Origin: Basidiobolus meristosporus CBS 931.73
Taxonomy: Eukaryota; Basidiobolomycota; Basidiobolomycetes; Basidiobolales; Basidiobolaceae
Length of the DNA stretch: 64,000 nucleotides
Reading direction: 5' to 3'
Assembly (NCBI GenBank): GCA_002104905.1
Contig: MCFE01000032.1
Coordinates: 1 to 64,000 of the forward strand
Within the stretch, counting starts at the first letter, position 1. Every line of letters starts with the position of its first letter. The notes beneath the pieces were generated by a model, which saw only the letters and a list, made by a program, of their open reading frames with translations, was not told the origin of the DNA and did not search any database. The translations under genes were made by a program, and so were the position numbers. Shown here in pieces: positions 46,062-59,538 of this stretch.

Positions 46062-49000
46062 TACTTAAAGTCTCAATATAAGAGTTGTAGAGAAATAGTG
46101 AGTATAGTAAGAATTGTATTCACTTAAGCTAGAGCAGATTTTTATTGAGGTTCCAGCAGCTCCTTATGTACATTTTGCCAGAACAGTTGCTGACTAATTA
46201 TATTCCCTAATGTAGGTTGTGACTAATAACTCATTAGATTGCATCATCATCAACCATTAAGATCCTACTAAATATATCTATTTCTGTCCATTAAGGATCT
46301 GCTGATCCATTTGTTGACTAATGTTAATGATTTGATAGATAACACTGATATGCTGATAGGCTAAACATGTAATTAATTGATTTGACTAAAAGTTGATCTA
46401 ACTTAAACATTCAAGCTGTAAAACATAACATTCTTCCCTACTAAAGTTGAGAGAGTTCTCCCAAATCTCTTTTCTTGCTATACTAATATCTTGATGGTTC
46501 AGTATTATTGGCAAGACTTGCAAGCTTGAGTCTGTCTCTGTGAACTAAATCTTTGCAACATCCCTTGTTTGTTTATTAGCTAGTAAGTTGCAAATGGAGA
46601 TTCTCTGATGGTTTTGAAAGGTTGCATCCACTGTGGCCCAAACTTCTTGCAAGTGTTGTTTCTCAGCAATACAAAGTACCCCACTGTCAATGCTTCTGGT
46701 GATAAGGTCTTCTCAAATCTCTGCTTCATCTTTTTTGCACTTTGAGATACTTTGACCTGTGCATCTTGATGTCTTTGTTCCAGCTGCTGGTGTCTACATG
46801 TCTGCCTGAGTTCATCTTATAAGAAGTCTGTAAGCTTTGGTTCTGTGAGATCTCTTGGAATCCTTGGTTCACATCCATACACTAAGTAAAATAGCAATTA
46901 TATAGTGGTGTTGTGTACTCTAACTCTGCAGGCAAAAAGTGCTTGGACTATATACTCATCCCATCAACTGACAGCTCCATTTGCATACTTGGTCAGCATT
47001 TTTCCAAATAATCTCTTAAACTGCTTAGTGATTCTGTTAGTTCTAGGGTGATATGCTAGGTTTTCAAGTGTTTGATCTGTTGTATTTTCAGGTAAGCTTC
47101 CAGTATCTTTGCCATAAAGTTTGTTCCTCTATCAGATAAATTCTCTATATGGCATCCAAACCTCATAAGGATCTCAAAGTAAATGAAACTTCCAGCTGTT
47201 AGTTCACTAGCTACAGGAACAGCTTTAGCCATTGCCATATAGTTGCATGGTCAATTGCCACTATAATCCAATGGTTGAATTTCCTGATGGTTGGCAGTCT
47301 TACAATGAAGTCAATTCCCCATATCTCAATTAGTCTCATAGGCTCTAAGGGAAAGAGTACAGCAATTCTCTGCTGCTGGCCTTGGCTGATTTGGCAATTT
47401 GGGCATGTTTTCATTAGCTTATCAATATCTTGTCTCATTTGGGGCAACCATGCTCAGGCTTTCACATGGCAATAGGCTCCTTTGATTCCAAGATATCTGT
47501 ATCCATTGTGTAGCTTAAGTATTAACTCCAGGCAAACAACATAAGGGCAATTGGCAATAGGGCTTTCATCAACAATTTGGTACAGAGTTTTACCCTGTTC
47601 CACAAATTTGCTGACTTCATTCCGGGTAATCTTCTCAATCTCTTCATCCACCTGATTAGGAATGGTTTTGTCCTCCAAGTACTTTGGTAATAGGCTAGGT
47701 CAATGCAATCCATGCACCAAGTTGAGTTGTTCTACTTGTTCTAATCTTGATAAAGCATCAGCAACCACATTTTTTTCCCAGGGCAGTAGGCAGTCTTCAA
47801 GTCAAGGTGCAGAATGTATTCACTCCATCTTGTCATTCTTCTGGAGAGTACCATCTGAGTAAATATATACTTCAGTGAGGCATGATCAGTCTTCAAAGTG
47901 CAGTTGACTCCTTCAATGTAGCATCTCCAGGTCTTCAAGCAGTATATTTTGGCAAGTATCTCCTCATGCACTGGATAATTTTGTTTTGCTGAGTTCAGTT
48001 TCTTGGACTCAAAAGCAACTGGGTAGTCCTTTCTCTCATGTTCTTGACTCAGTACTCCACCAATTGCATAGTCTGAAGCATTTGCATACAGAGTAAACTG
48101 TTTCCTGAAGTCTGAGATTTGTAAGCTTGACAGCTTACCAAGTTCATTCTTGAGCATCTGAAAGGTATTCTTACAGGCTATGTCCTGACTCTTTGGGTTG
48201 TCTTTCTTGAGAATATTAGTTAAAGGGGCTGCAATACTTGCAAAGGAGTTGACAAATCTCCAATTAAAGGAAACCATCCAAGGAATGATCTGGGTTCCAA
48301 TATGCAATGTGGCTGCTTTAGATTCTTGACAACTTCAACCTTCTTGAGGTCTAAGGTTACTCCTGTGCAAGTCACTATAAGTCCCAGGTATTGAACATGT
48401 TCCTTTAAGAGTTCACACTTTGCTAGCTTGCTGTAGAGCTTGTTCTCTCTCAGCTTCTTCAAGACTTTTTCAATATGCACCAAGTGTTCCTCTTCTGTCT
48501 TGCTGTATATCAATATGTCATCTGGGTAAAATAACACAAACTTGTCTAAGTATTTCTGGAAGACTGTTTGCAGCAAGGTCATATATGTTGCGGGAGCATT
48601 GGTAAGACCAAAACTCAAGACTAAGTACTTGCAATGTCCATATTTGGTCCTGAATGTTGTCTTAGGGATGTCTCCAGTTTCACCTTGATCTGGATGTATC
48701 CTGAAATATGGTCAATCTTGCTAAATATGGTAGCTCCATTGGGTTGGTCCAATAGCTCATCAATCCAAGTATGAGGAACTTATTTTTACAGTAACTGAGT
48801 TAAGGGCTCTGTGGACATCCTAAGTGTTCCATCCTTATTTTTCACAAAAAGTACTGTGCTCCCCAATGTGGCTTGCTGGGCCTAATACTTCCTTGTTCCA
48901 ATAACTCATCTATTGGTCACTTCATCTCTTCCAACTCCAAATAACTCATTCTGTATGGTGTCTTGCTCACTGGAGGGCTATCTCCTGTTTCAATGGCATG

Positions 49001-51073
49001 ATCCACATCTCTGACTGGTGGTAGGCTTACAAGCTCATCTGGAAACACATCTGAATATTCTTTCAACAGAGTCTGCACCTTCTGGGATGCTGGAGTAGAG
49101 GAATCCTCCTGTAATACTGCCATGAGGAACATCTGGGTACCTTTTCTAAGTACCTAACAGAACTGTGTCTTGCTTAGTTCACTTTTTCTGGACACAATGG
49201 AATTGTCCAAGTTGAAAACCAGTCTGGCAGGTGATAGCTCATGGGTCTTGTTGTACTTTGGGATCTAAGTTGCCTGGATTCTCCAGTTGATTGATAGATT
49301 ACAATAAAGTAGCAAGGTTTTTCCAAGTACAAGGTCAAACTTGCAGTTCCCAAATATATAGGCCTGTAGGTCTTCTGCATAGTATTGATCTTCATTCTTA
49401 CTGGCTGAGTAATAAGGTTGATAATGTAAGAGTTCTCATCAGCTACTGAAACTGAAGTTGATTTGGTGGGTCCAAGTTAATTCCAGCTTTCAAGGCAAAC
49501 TGCTCTGACATGTACTCATGTGATACTCCTGAGCCAATCAAAATCCTGGCAGTTACTCCATTGATTACTCCATTCAAGTATAATAGCTTTATTCTTCTGT
49601 CATATGGAAGGTGAATTCTGAGTCTTCTTCAAGTTCATCCTCCAAGTAACTATGCTCAAGGGCTTCAATATGGCTGAAGGCTCTTGATGACTGGTGTCCA
49701 ATTCTTTCTGATGGCAGGACTTTGTAATATATCCCTGCGGGTGGCAATTGAAGCAAAGTCATTTCTTCTTACATTCTTCAGAGGTGGAATTCTTCTGCAT
49801 AGCGTCTATTTCCCTTGGCACTGCTTCTCATTGTCTTCTTTCATAGTGATTGTAGCCTCACTGATTAGTCATTGTAGGCTTCCAAGCTCCAAGCATAGCT
49901 GAGTCATAGTCAATGGCAATTATGATGGTGTCTTCAGTAGTTTAGGGTCTCTGATACTTCACTTCCTTGCAAGTTCTTTCCTTCTACCCATCAATAAAGT
50001 ACCTAGCCTGATCCAAGGGGTCCATTCTTTCAATATCTCCAAGTAAGCAGCCATATTTACAGATGTACTCTTGAATCATTCCTTTCTGTATGAGTATCTT
50101 CAACTTCCTTCTTAGTAATGTGTGCTGGTGTAGGGGTTCAAAAGCATCCTGAATTTCCAACACAAACTCATCCCATGTAGAGATTGTAGAGCATCCCATC
50201 ATGGTGGCTGACATGATCTTGATGTGGTACCACTGTAAAGCTGCATCTGGCAGGTAAGAGACTGCATAATGTAACTTGTTTTCTGGAGCAATTCCCTTAA
50301 CTTTGAAAGCTTCTTCAATCAGTAAGAGCCAAGTTCCCAGGTTTTCATTGACACTACCATGATGCCAGTTGACCTTCACACTAAAGTTGCTCTTGACATG
50401 TTTTTGCTGGCTTTGGGCTATGGTAGTCATTCCTTGTTTCTGCTGGCTAAGGATCTGGAGTAACTATTGCTGTTGGACCAGGATTTGCTGCATAGCATTC
50501 TTCCAGCAACTCCTTATATATATTTTGCCAAATCAATTGCTGACTAATTGTATTTCCTTGTCTGGGTTGTAGCTAAGGATCTGGAGTGACTGTTGCTGCT
50601 GAGCCAGGATTTACTGCATAGCATTCTTCCATTCATGATTTTCTGACATCTTGAGGGGGCCTTCTTTTTGCAGGAGGGAGGTTTCTGATTATTGCTGCTA
50701 CCAATGTCACAAGTCTTGATATAAGAGTTGTAGAGTAATAGGGAGTTTAGCAAGCATTGTATTCACTATAAGTTGAACTGATTTTTATTGAGGTTCCAAC
50801 AGCTCCTTTTACACATTTTGCCAGATCAATTGCTGACTAACTGAATTTCCTAATGCAGGTTATGGCTGATAACTCATTTGATTGCATCATCATCACCCAA
50901 TAAGATCCTACCAAATATATCTATTTCTGTCTGATAAGTATCTGCTGATTCATTTGCAGACTAATGCTACTGATTTGATAGATAACACTGATATACTGAT
51001 AGGGTCAATATACAACTCATTGATTTCACTAAAAAATGATCTAACTCAAAGATTCAAGCAGCAGATCATTACA
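46062..51073 (-). mobile_element. Ty3/gypsy retrotransposon A, two LTRs, decayed
   Basis: Two 369-base LTRs (46062-46430 and 50705-51073) flank a 4.3 kb interior read on the minus strand. The primer-binding site next to the right LTR reads TGGTAGCAGC, close to an initiator-Met tRNA 3-prime end complement. A purine tract, AGTAGGGAAGAA, precedes the left LTR. The order gag, protease, reverse transcriptase, RNase H, integrase places it in Ty3/gypsy. Possible decayed 4-base flanks are AAAC and AATC. Confidence 0.88.
46431..50430 (-). pseudogene. Gypsy A gag-pol remnant
   Basis: Minus-strand pieces in order: gag (50430-49984, WLLLIEEAFKVKGI, LPDAALQWYH); a zinc-knuckle trace near 49740 (CFNCHPQGYI); a protease region; reverse transcriptase (49132-48220, VHVDHAIET-like start, [23 protein letters not shown] where YxDD has become PDD); RNase H (48307-47741, FTLYANASDYAIGGVLSQE); integrase zinc finger (CPNCQISQGQQQR, 47447-47211) and core (GIDFIVRLPT, LSDRGTNF). 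Frameshifts and stops separate the pieces, so it is not functional. Confidence 0.85.
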
Positions 51074-51099
51074 AATCTGCCCTGGCCCTCCACCAAATT

Positions 51100-53330
51100 C
51101 TTGTTAGGCTGTATTCTGAGTAGTTTGGAGCTTGTACTGCCATGCAAAGAGTAATCAATACTATACAACCACTCTCAGTATGCTACTATTGAAATAGCTT
51201 ATAGGAAGCTTGCTATATCAATAGAAGATATAGCCTTCATCAATATCAACAATCTTGGGCTCAAATATACTGTTGGTAGTGTTTCCTACTTCTAAAGCAG
51301 AGTTCTGAACTTCTACTCACCATTGAGCTTATTTTCTTCTTAGTTGCTCTCCCTTCTCTTGAAGGTACATACTTATTTGAGAAAATATATCCCTATCTAG
51401 AAACTCTTAGCTCCTTTTGAACTAAAGGGGTGCCTAAAAAGGTGTTCTAGTGTAATGGGGGTTCTTAAAGGGGACTTCTTTGACAGATAAGTGATGTTTT
51501 CTTGTAGGACCTAGATTAAACTCTTGTGAGCTTTGCAGTTTCTTTACTGATGTCATAACAACTATTTTTGTAGGGCAGGGAGGTTGCATGATCCTGCAAA
51601 GCATTCATCAGCATCCAATTGGAAGACTCCAAATATTATTCCTCAAGTCAGACAACTATTAGGGCTTTCTAGTCAACTTGAAATTTGGATTAAGAACTAT
51701 GCTGCAATTGTTTGCCCATGTACTTGGCTATTATAGATAAACCTGGAATTTCAAGGGCTTGAGGAACAGGCAAATTCTATGTTAACATTACTTGATTCAT
51801 TATCAGAGCCACATGTCTTAGCAGCTATAAACTAGAGTGCTATTAACAGATAGATAAACATTGCATCCTTTGATTACGCTGGAAATGGAGTTGGTGGACT
51901 TATTATTCAAGTATCAAACAAACATCACTTATAATCTTGCAAATACATCAGTAGACTATTCAAAGGAAATGAGCTTAACAAACCATCTATTTAGAAGGAA
52001 GTACTGGGAGTACTCTGTATATTCAAGGATCTTAAGTCATACTTATTAGCAGTATACCGCACACTTGAGGTTGATGCTAAGCCATTATCAAGAATGTGAA
52101 ATATGTTACCAGGATCCAATCACAAGGGGCCTGATGCTCTATATAGAAAGCAATCAAGTTACCATGTTCAACTGACAATGATCAGATAGATGAATTTCTT
52201 GGAAGCACAAGTCTTGGGTTCTCACTCTAACATATGATACAAAGCAATTTGTCTGCAAATTACCAAATTTCTTACATTACTCTAAAGCTCCTGCCAATAT
52301 TCTCACAAATCAACCACAAATTTGAAAAGAAGGCCCTGAAGTCAATTCAGCATGATGGTACACTTCTCAGCAAAAGCAACAATGGAGCTCCATAATGGAA
52401 TACATATAACAAGCATAATCAAGAAAAGATCTCTAATGAACTGCAGGGATCTGAATGAGAGGTCATTACAAAATTGTATTAACACATGCAAATCTCCTAA
52501 CAGTATTTTTGGCCAACTCTGTACACAATAGAAAATAGCATGTGGTATCATCTATTCCACGCCAAAAAAAAGACAGCTAAGAGATGCATGAAATAAAAGC
52601 ACTAGCAATGAGGCATGTAATCATGCTTATCCATATACTGCTATATCACCCACAGGCAGATTCACTGGTTGAAGTGGACATTCTGCTTTTACAAGCACAT
52701 TAGCAAAGCTTAGCTATCAAGAACTCAATGAGTGGGCAAATAATTTTCCTACAGCAATATGGGATGATAGAATTTCTGTCAACCAAAGCACAGGGTATTC
52801 TCCACCTGTGACTTCCCCAGCTGAAAGATGAAAAGTAGAGCCTCTGTCTAGAATCTCCACCCCATACTAACAAGCATGAAGGTTATCAGACAACCCCTGG
52901 ATAACTTGCACTGCTGGGTGATTTGACTTTGATTGGTACCACATCAGTAACAAGACTGCAAAGCTTGCAAGAATCAAATCTAAGTTCAAAAAGAAAACTT
53001 TCATGTTTCTGCTGGAGAGGTCCCTTCCAATAAACCCTTTCACTTGAAAGTATCCCCCTCTGACACTCTTTCAGTCCAATAGCCCATTTACTCCAAAGAA
53101 GCCCAATTAATCTGACAGCACCTCATTAGACATCCCATTAGGTCTAGAGTTCTCTTTAGAAACACCTTTGCAACCCCTCTTCAGGTAAAAGGGGAGTTCA
53201 GATTTTGCAGTACAAATTTATCTTCTCAGAAAAGAAATGTAACTTCCAAATATGGAAGAGTTACTATAGAGCTAAGGAAGTCCAACAGTCAACTGAGGGT
53301 CAGGACCCTGTTGTAGAAGTGGGAAATATG
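51100..53330 (+). pseudogene. Gypsy B remnant, plus copy (RNase H to integrase)
   Basis: The plus-strand reading gives YAGNGVGGLIIQVSNK, KEVLGVLCIFKDLKSYLLA with TLEVDAKPLSRM (RNase H-like), NHKGPDALYRK, and WANNFPTAIWDDRISVNQST followed by GYSPP (integrase C-terminal part). It matches the minus copy at 36860-37075 in the KxxALGVLxxxKxLxxYLL segment. Stops are frequent. Confidence 0.7.
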
Positions 53331-53334
53331 GATG

Positions 53335-53565
53335 CCTAGAATTAATGGCTAATACTCATGGGGTTATGGGGTGGGGTGCTGTAGGTGTTCCCAGATAGTA
53401 ATATACCAAAGGGAAGACTACAACATCATATCGGGCTATGCAAGAGGTCAGTAAAACCAACATGGAGCTTTCAATACAATGCTAGAATATGGGGAAACCC
53501 TTTAGAAGGAACTGGAATTACTTATTTAACCTGATTTAGTTTCATCATTAGGGACCAGAGATGTC
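53335..53565 (-). repeat. Family 3 LTR fragment, minus
   Basis: ATGGCTAATACTCATGGGG and GGGGTGGGGTGCTG are the reverse complement of the corresponding blocks in the LTRs at 42339-42840 and 56541-57037. Outer ends are unclear. Confidence 0.5.
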
Positions 53566-55990
53566 ATGAGTGTTGTAAAATTTGATAATCCTCCTGAGTA
53601 TTCACCTAACTTAGTCACCAAGATCATTACCTTCAAATCCTGGAGAATACTGACCTGATTCCTGGTTGGGAGTTTCTTGGAATATACTCACCACCACATT
53701 AGGTACCCAGAATACAAATATTATCAAAGTTGTCCAAATAGCCCCAAACTTTGTACGCATGCTGTTGAGACCATTCAAAACCATTCTATGTAATTCTTAT
53801 GGCAATATCATGTCAAAGTATACATATTACTTTCATATTCAATGAATCAGTAGGTGAGAAATATATAAACTACTTGTTCTCCCAATTACTTCCAACATCT
53901 CCATAACTCTGACAACAGGGTATGAGCCTCAAGCTGTCACTCTCTGCAATATCTACTACTGCTATCCCTAGAGTTTTTCCTTTGCTGAAAAGCTAGAAGG
54001 ATCTAACTACCATGTGTGGAAGGTGAAGATCAAGAAACTACTGCAAGAAAGTGGCCTCTGGGATATTGTCATGGATGAAGAATGCCCACCTAAAAATGTA
54101 GGAGAGGAAGCCTTGATATAGCAGAAGCAAGAACAAAGTGCCTTTAAGTGCATTTGTCTTAACATCAAAGACAAATTGGTTATTGAATGCTTAAGCGCAA
54201 AAATAGCAAAGAATGCCTGGAAGGCATTAGGGGACAGATACCAGCCATACTAAGCCGCTGAGAAAGGTATCTAACACAAATATTCTCCACTACAATGATG
54301 CTGCCAGGAGAAAAGCTGGGAAATTTAATTAAAAGAAATACCCTGCTGGTGGATGAGATGGAATCTGTGGGCATACAAACACTGATTAGGATGCAATAGT
54401 TACTATCCAGGATAGCCTGAAAGATAGGTTTTAGGGTTTTGCAATAGTCCTAGAGTCAAGAACTAAAGACTTGACTTTACAATATATATATATAAGACTC
54501 CTGGATGAAGAATTAAGAAGATGAAATGCAATTAAGAAAGAAAAAAAGGTGCTTCTCTAAGCAATGATAAGCAATAAAGGAGGGATTTTGGACCCTTTAA
54601 AAGCAACAGCAACCTATTTTGCAACTACTGCAAATGGAAAGGACACACACCTGACCAGCTCTTCAAAAGGAGAGATAATCAGCAAAAGAAGCCTGAATAT
54701 AGAGATTCTGCAGCAAAAAAATATAGACTCTTCATATAAGCACTAATTATGACCACAAACAAGGATTCTCAGATGTGGTACATTGACTCTGAAGCATTTT
54801 AACCCCTTGTATATCAAAAAGTACTTTTCCCCAATATCAAGAAAGTGTAATTAAGAAGGATTATTGCAATGACAACAAACACCTAATGCTGCAGGAGAAG
54901 GAACTATTCAAGCAAGCCTCAGAAGCAGTGAAGGCAGCCATATACTGACCTTTAAAGAAGTATTCTATGCACCAGCAATATCCAAGAACCTACTGTTTGT
55001 AAGCAAGGCCACAGCAAAAGGACTCAATTTCAGCTTTCACATTTTTGAATGCAGGATCACTGATTAAATGGTGCCAATATTGCATAGGGCTACAAGTATC
55101 AGAATCTGTATAAGTTGTCTTATGTTCCATAATATCTGAAAGCCAATATGAGTAACTTCAATGAAGAAATACCTATGCTTTGGCACAGAATATTTGGACA
55201 TATTTATTTGATTATTTGAGCAAAATGATCAAAGATCAGTTAATTTTTCAAGTAAAGTTGATCCCCCAGCAGGTTAGGAGCACTGTAAAGCCTGCATGTA
55301 TGGGTAATATGCAAGACCATAATTCTGGAGCTCTTGGTTAATTAAAGCTTCAAAAAATTTAGATCCAACATACCAAGATCTGTATGGACCTATGCAAAAT
55401 TCATCTTTAGGTGGGATGAGGTATTCAAACACTCTTATTGATGATTATACAAGATATATTTGAGTCTACTTTATGGAGAGAAAGGAAGTAGCTCTGTCTA
55501 AGCTCAGAGAGCTTAGAGCAATAATGGAGAGGGAAACTGGTGGAAAATCAAGAAAATACCCGCTGACAATGGTAGCAAATATACCTCAAAACTCTTCATT
55601 CACTTCTGCAAAATTCATGGGATAACTAAGGAGACTGCAGTATCATACTCCCCACAGCAAAATAGAGTTGTGATGTATGCAAGCAGATCAATAATTGATA
55701 TAGCAAGATCTATGATCTGCAATCAGTGATTGTCCTCAAATACTGAGGGGAGTAAGTTGTAACAGCTATATGTGTTAAAAATAGAAGCTATCACAGAATA
55801 CTTCACAATTGTACTCCATCTGAAGCATAGCATGGATAGAGGCAAGAGCAACACATCTAAGAATACTTAGGTGTACAGCATATACCTAGGAACTGCCTGA
55901 TAATTGGTCAAAATATGAGCCAAAAAGTGTAAAATGCATATTTTTGGGCTACTATAATAAGAGTAAAGCATACAGGCACTACAATACCAA

Positions 55991-56359
55991 TGTTATAAGT
56001 CTTGATATAAGAGTTGTAGAGGAATAGGGGTTTAGCTAGTATTGTATTGACTAAAATTTTAGCTAATTTTTATTGAGGTTCCTGCAGATCCTTATATACA
56101 TTTTGCCAGATTAGCCACTGACTACTTGTACTTCCTAATTTAGATTGTGGCTGATGATTCATTTGATTGTATTATTGTCATCACAATAAGATCCTACTTA
56201 ATATATCTATTTCTGTCTAATAGGAATCTGCTGATCTATTTGTTGACTAATGCTACTGATTTGATAGGTAACACTGATATGCTGATAGACTGAACATACA
56301 ACAAATTGATTTGACTAAAAACTGATCTAACTGAAACATTCAAGCAGTAGATCATAACA
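55991..56359 (-). mobile_element. Solo gypsy A LTR with 4-base target duplication
   Basis: A 369-base copy of the gypsy A LTR, TGTTATAAGTC to GATCATAACA, flanked by CCAA (55987-55990 and 56360-56363). The copia reading frame runs up to the left flank and continues in the same frame after the right flank if the insert and one CCAA are disregarded. Confidence 0.88.
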
Positions 56360-56540
56360 CCAAAGCAATGAAGCTGATCAAGTCCAGGGATGTGTTGCTT
56401 GGTGAAAGTTCAAGATTTTCACTAAAAATGACATCAGATAATGACCAAAATTTTATTGCAGGTCAATTAACATTCAGGAATGAATCAGAGCAAAACAATG
56501 AAAACTTCTTCACTTAAGAGGACTCTACACTGGGTCTGCC

Positions 56541-57037
56541 TGATTACATAACATACTTGACCTTTCATGATCTGGTCATATCAAGTTGGCAAAGAAGTCC
56601 CAGTTCCTTCTTGAATATTCTACTACATTCTAGTAACTTCTTAAAAACTTCAAGTTGATGTTACCCAATGGAATATTCTGTGGAAGCTTCACTTTGGAAC
56701 TCACATAGCTCAATACAGTATATGATATTGCATTTCACATGACCTAGTCACATGATCTGCTTACTCTTGGCATATCCCAATGTAATATACTAGACTGTTC
56801 TTTGATGTATTTCTGTCTTGGCATATATACTGTGCCTCACCCCAGAACCCCATCAGTATTAGCCATTATCTCCTGGCATATATATTATCAAGATGTATAT
56901 TTAGTTCTAACTTCCATTTGGTATTCCTCAGTCTGATGAAAACAGGTCTTGAATAAATAGCCTTGCCTTGAAATCTGCCTTGCCTTTTTGATCTAAACCA
57001 AAGTCTTTTCCTGCTCCTGCCTTTTATCAATTCATAA
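56541..57037 (+). mobile_element. Family 3 LTR inserted in copia
   Basis: Block-by-block match to 42339-42840 (TGTGCCTCACCC, AACCCCATCAGTATTAGCCA, TATTCCTCAGTCTGATGA, AATAAATAGCCTTGCC). It separates the copia integrase end from the reverse transcriptase start. Flanks are not resolved. Confidence 0.75.
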
Positions 57038-58513
57038 CTGGAATAACTCAAATCACAATATAAATCAGGGTACAAACCTACCCTAGGCCAATTCAGTCTA
57101 TATTGATGAGCATCAAACTGTAAAAGAGTCCTTAAATAGCCCTCAGACAAAGTTTTGGAGATCTGCAATGTTTGAGGATTATCAGGCTTTGATGGAGTAT
57201 CAAATTTGGGACATAGTCAAATCTGCAATCAGCCAAAAGTTAATTGGATGCAGATGTGTCTTTAAGAAAAAAACAAGGCTGTTGGTACTATTGAAAGATA
57301 CAAAGCAAGACTTGTGGCCAAAGGATAACCTCAATCTAAAGGGCCTGACTCTACTGAGACCTTTGCACCAGTAGCCAAGTTTAATTGCATCAGATTAATA
57401 TTGACTATTACAGCCAAATTTAAGTTTGCGGACAAAGATAACACCCATCTGATCTGCAAGCTTAAAAAATCCCTTTGTGGTATTGAACAATCACCATCAG
57501 CCTATAGTTACAAAATAGGTTTTTACCTGTAATCTTTGAATTTGCAAATGAGGAATGCTGACTATAGTATATACTATTAGCCAGATTATGCAAATTCAGC
57601 TCTATTAGCTCTATAGGTGGACAATATTATTATAGCTGTCACAAACTAGAAACACTGGAAGAAGCTAAGTTCAGCCAATTCAAAGAGTTCAAGATTCTCA
57701 ATCAATGAGAACTTGGTTTCTAATTAGGGATAAAGTTTTCCTTAGACTGGGGCACACTAAATATTACCCTAACCCAATCCAAGTATATTCCAGATATATC
57801 AATGAAGTACCAAATGGAGACTATAAACCAGGGGACACCTCAATGGAGACAAACATTAGCAAGATTAAATGCAACCAAATCAAGCAAGCTTGGTGCAATC
57901 TGAAAGCCCTGACTCTCCTTATCAATATTAGGGTGGCAGTCTGATGTACATCACATTGGTAACATGTCCATATGTCTCATATTGAGTGGGAGTTGTCAGC
58001 CAGTGTAATCAGAAGTATGGATCTGATCATATTGCAGCAGTTAAGAGGATTTTGGATACCTAAAAGGAACCACAGATATAAGTTTTTGGTACACCTATAT
58101 GGATTCAGAGCAAGACCTTGTAGGATAGTGCAATACATATTGGGGATGAAATTAGAAGACAGATGATCCACCACAGTACACAACTATTGTTACTGTACAG
58201 GAGCAATTTCATGGAATTCAACAAAGCAACCAACCATAGGACTTTCTACCACAGAGGCAGAGTATATGGCAGCCTGTGAAGCTACAAAAGAGGCCATGTG
58301 GTTAAGGAAGCATTTTAAAGATTTGGGCCTATGTCATAAGTTACATAAAACTTAGTTTCAGATAATCAAGGATGTATACAAATGGGTAAAGTCCAACTTT
58401 TCATGCTAGAACAAAGAGAATAGATATTGGATATCATTTCATGCATGAGCTATAAGGAATAACTCGGCTAATTTGGTTTACTGTCCTACATGTGAAATGA
58501 TTGCCAACACATT

Positions 58514-59247
58514 AGACTTGTTCTGTTGGATAGTGCCACATTGAGCCATGAGTGCCAAATGATGCCATAGTGTGCCAGAGAGGTAAAGTGAGCCTATACT
58601 TGGCCACAGAGTGTGAAACATAGCTCTGCATCTTCATGGAAAGCAGCCCCTGTGTTTCACCCATTACGCAGGAGAAAATCCATTTTTTGACCTTTTTTTG
58701 TGGATCAATGTAGCTCAGGATGTGTAAGAGCACAGGAGAACTGAAGATATGCATCTGGTACTCAATACCCATGGCACTCTGAATCTAGCTCCTGTAGCTT
58801 GTATCATGTCACAAAAATGAATGGCACTATCTTGGTCCACTGGTACTATCTGGCACTATATTTAAATATTAGACCTAAAGTAAGAGCTATACAATGCACT
58901 TATAGTGCCAGATAGTACCAGTGGACCAAGATAGTGCCATTCATTTTTGTGACATGATACAAGCTACAGGAGCTAGATTCAGAGTGCCATGGGTATTGAG
59001 TACCAGATGCATATCTCCAATCTGCTTGTGCTCTAACACATCCTGCACAACATTGATCCAAAAAAAAAGGTCAAAAAATGGATTTTCTCCAACACAACAG
59101 GTGAAACACAGGGGCTGCTTTGCATGAAGATGCAGAGCTATGTTTCACACTCTGTGGCCAGGTAGAGGCTCACTTGGCCTCTCTGGCACACTATGGCATC
59201 ATTTGGCACTCATGGCTCAATGTGGCACTATCCAACGGAACAAGTCT
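58514..59247. mobile_element. Foldback element, 347-base inverted arms
   Basis: The left arm 58514-58860 and right arm 58901-59247 are inverted copies of equal length with a few mismatches, around a 40-base spacer. Termini are AGACTTGTTCTGTTGG and CCAACGGAACAAGTCT. ATT flanks both ends (58511-58513 and 59248-59250). Repeated GTGCCA motifs lie just inside the ends. No coding frame was seen. It sits in the copia RNase H C-terminal tail. Confidence 0.92.
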
Positions 59248-59412
59248 ATTTACAGAACCACTCACTAGAGACAAGTTTGCATTTCTTAAATCAAATGGCA
59301 ACAAGTCAATATAAACCTTTAATTAGGTGGGAGTATTGTAAAAGCTTGTAGCTCCACCTCAATATACACTTAGCTTAGTCACCAAGATCAGTGCCTTCAA
59401 ATCCTAGACAAC

Positions 59413-59538
59413 GGACTTGTTCTGTGGATAGTGCCATATTGAGCCATGAGTGCCAAATGATGCCATATTGTGCCAGAGAGGCCAAGTGATCCTATACTTT
59501 GCCACAGAGTGTGAAACATCTATCCAATGCAACAGGTC
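59413..59538 (+). mobile_element. Deletion derivative of the foldback family
   Basis: It begins GGACTTGTTCTGTGGATAG and ends CTATCCAATGCAACAGGTC. The first 110 bases match the outer left arm of the 58514-59247 element. It is inserted inside the 3-prime copia LTR, which accounts for that LTR being about 130 bases longer than its partner. Confidence 0.8.

Larger units (their letters stand above)
53930..59310 (+). pseudogene. Copia gag-pol remnant
   Basis: Gag: EKLEGSNYHVWKVKIKKLL near 53980, with a defective zinc knuckle CNYCKWKGHTPDQLF near 54615. Protease trace: WYIDSEAF near 54780. Integrase: LWHRIFGHI near 55180 and core DNGSKYTS, then HGITKETAVSYSPQQN, 55560-55670. Reverse transcriptase: WRSAMFEDYQALMEYQIWDI near 57165 and LVAKG, FAPVAKF near 57310-57380. 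RNase H: STTEAEYMAACEATKEAMW near 58250. C-terminus: FTEPLTRDKFAFLKS after the foldback. Stops and shifts are scattered, but motif order is complete. Confidence 0.85.
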
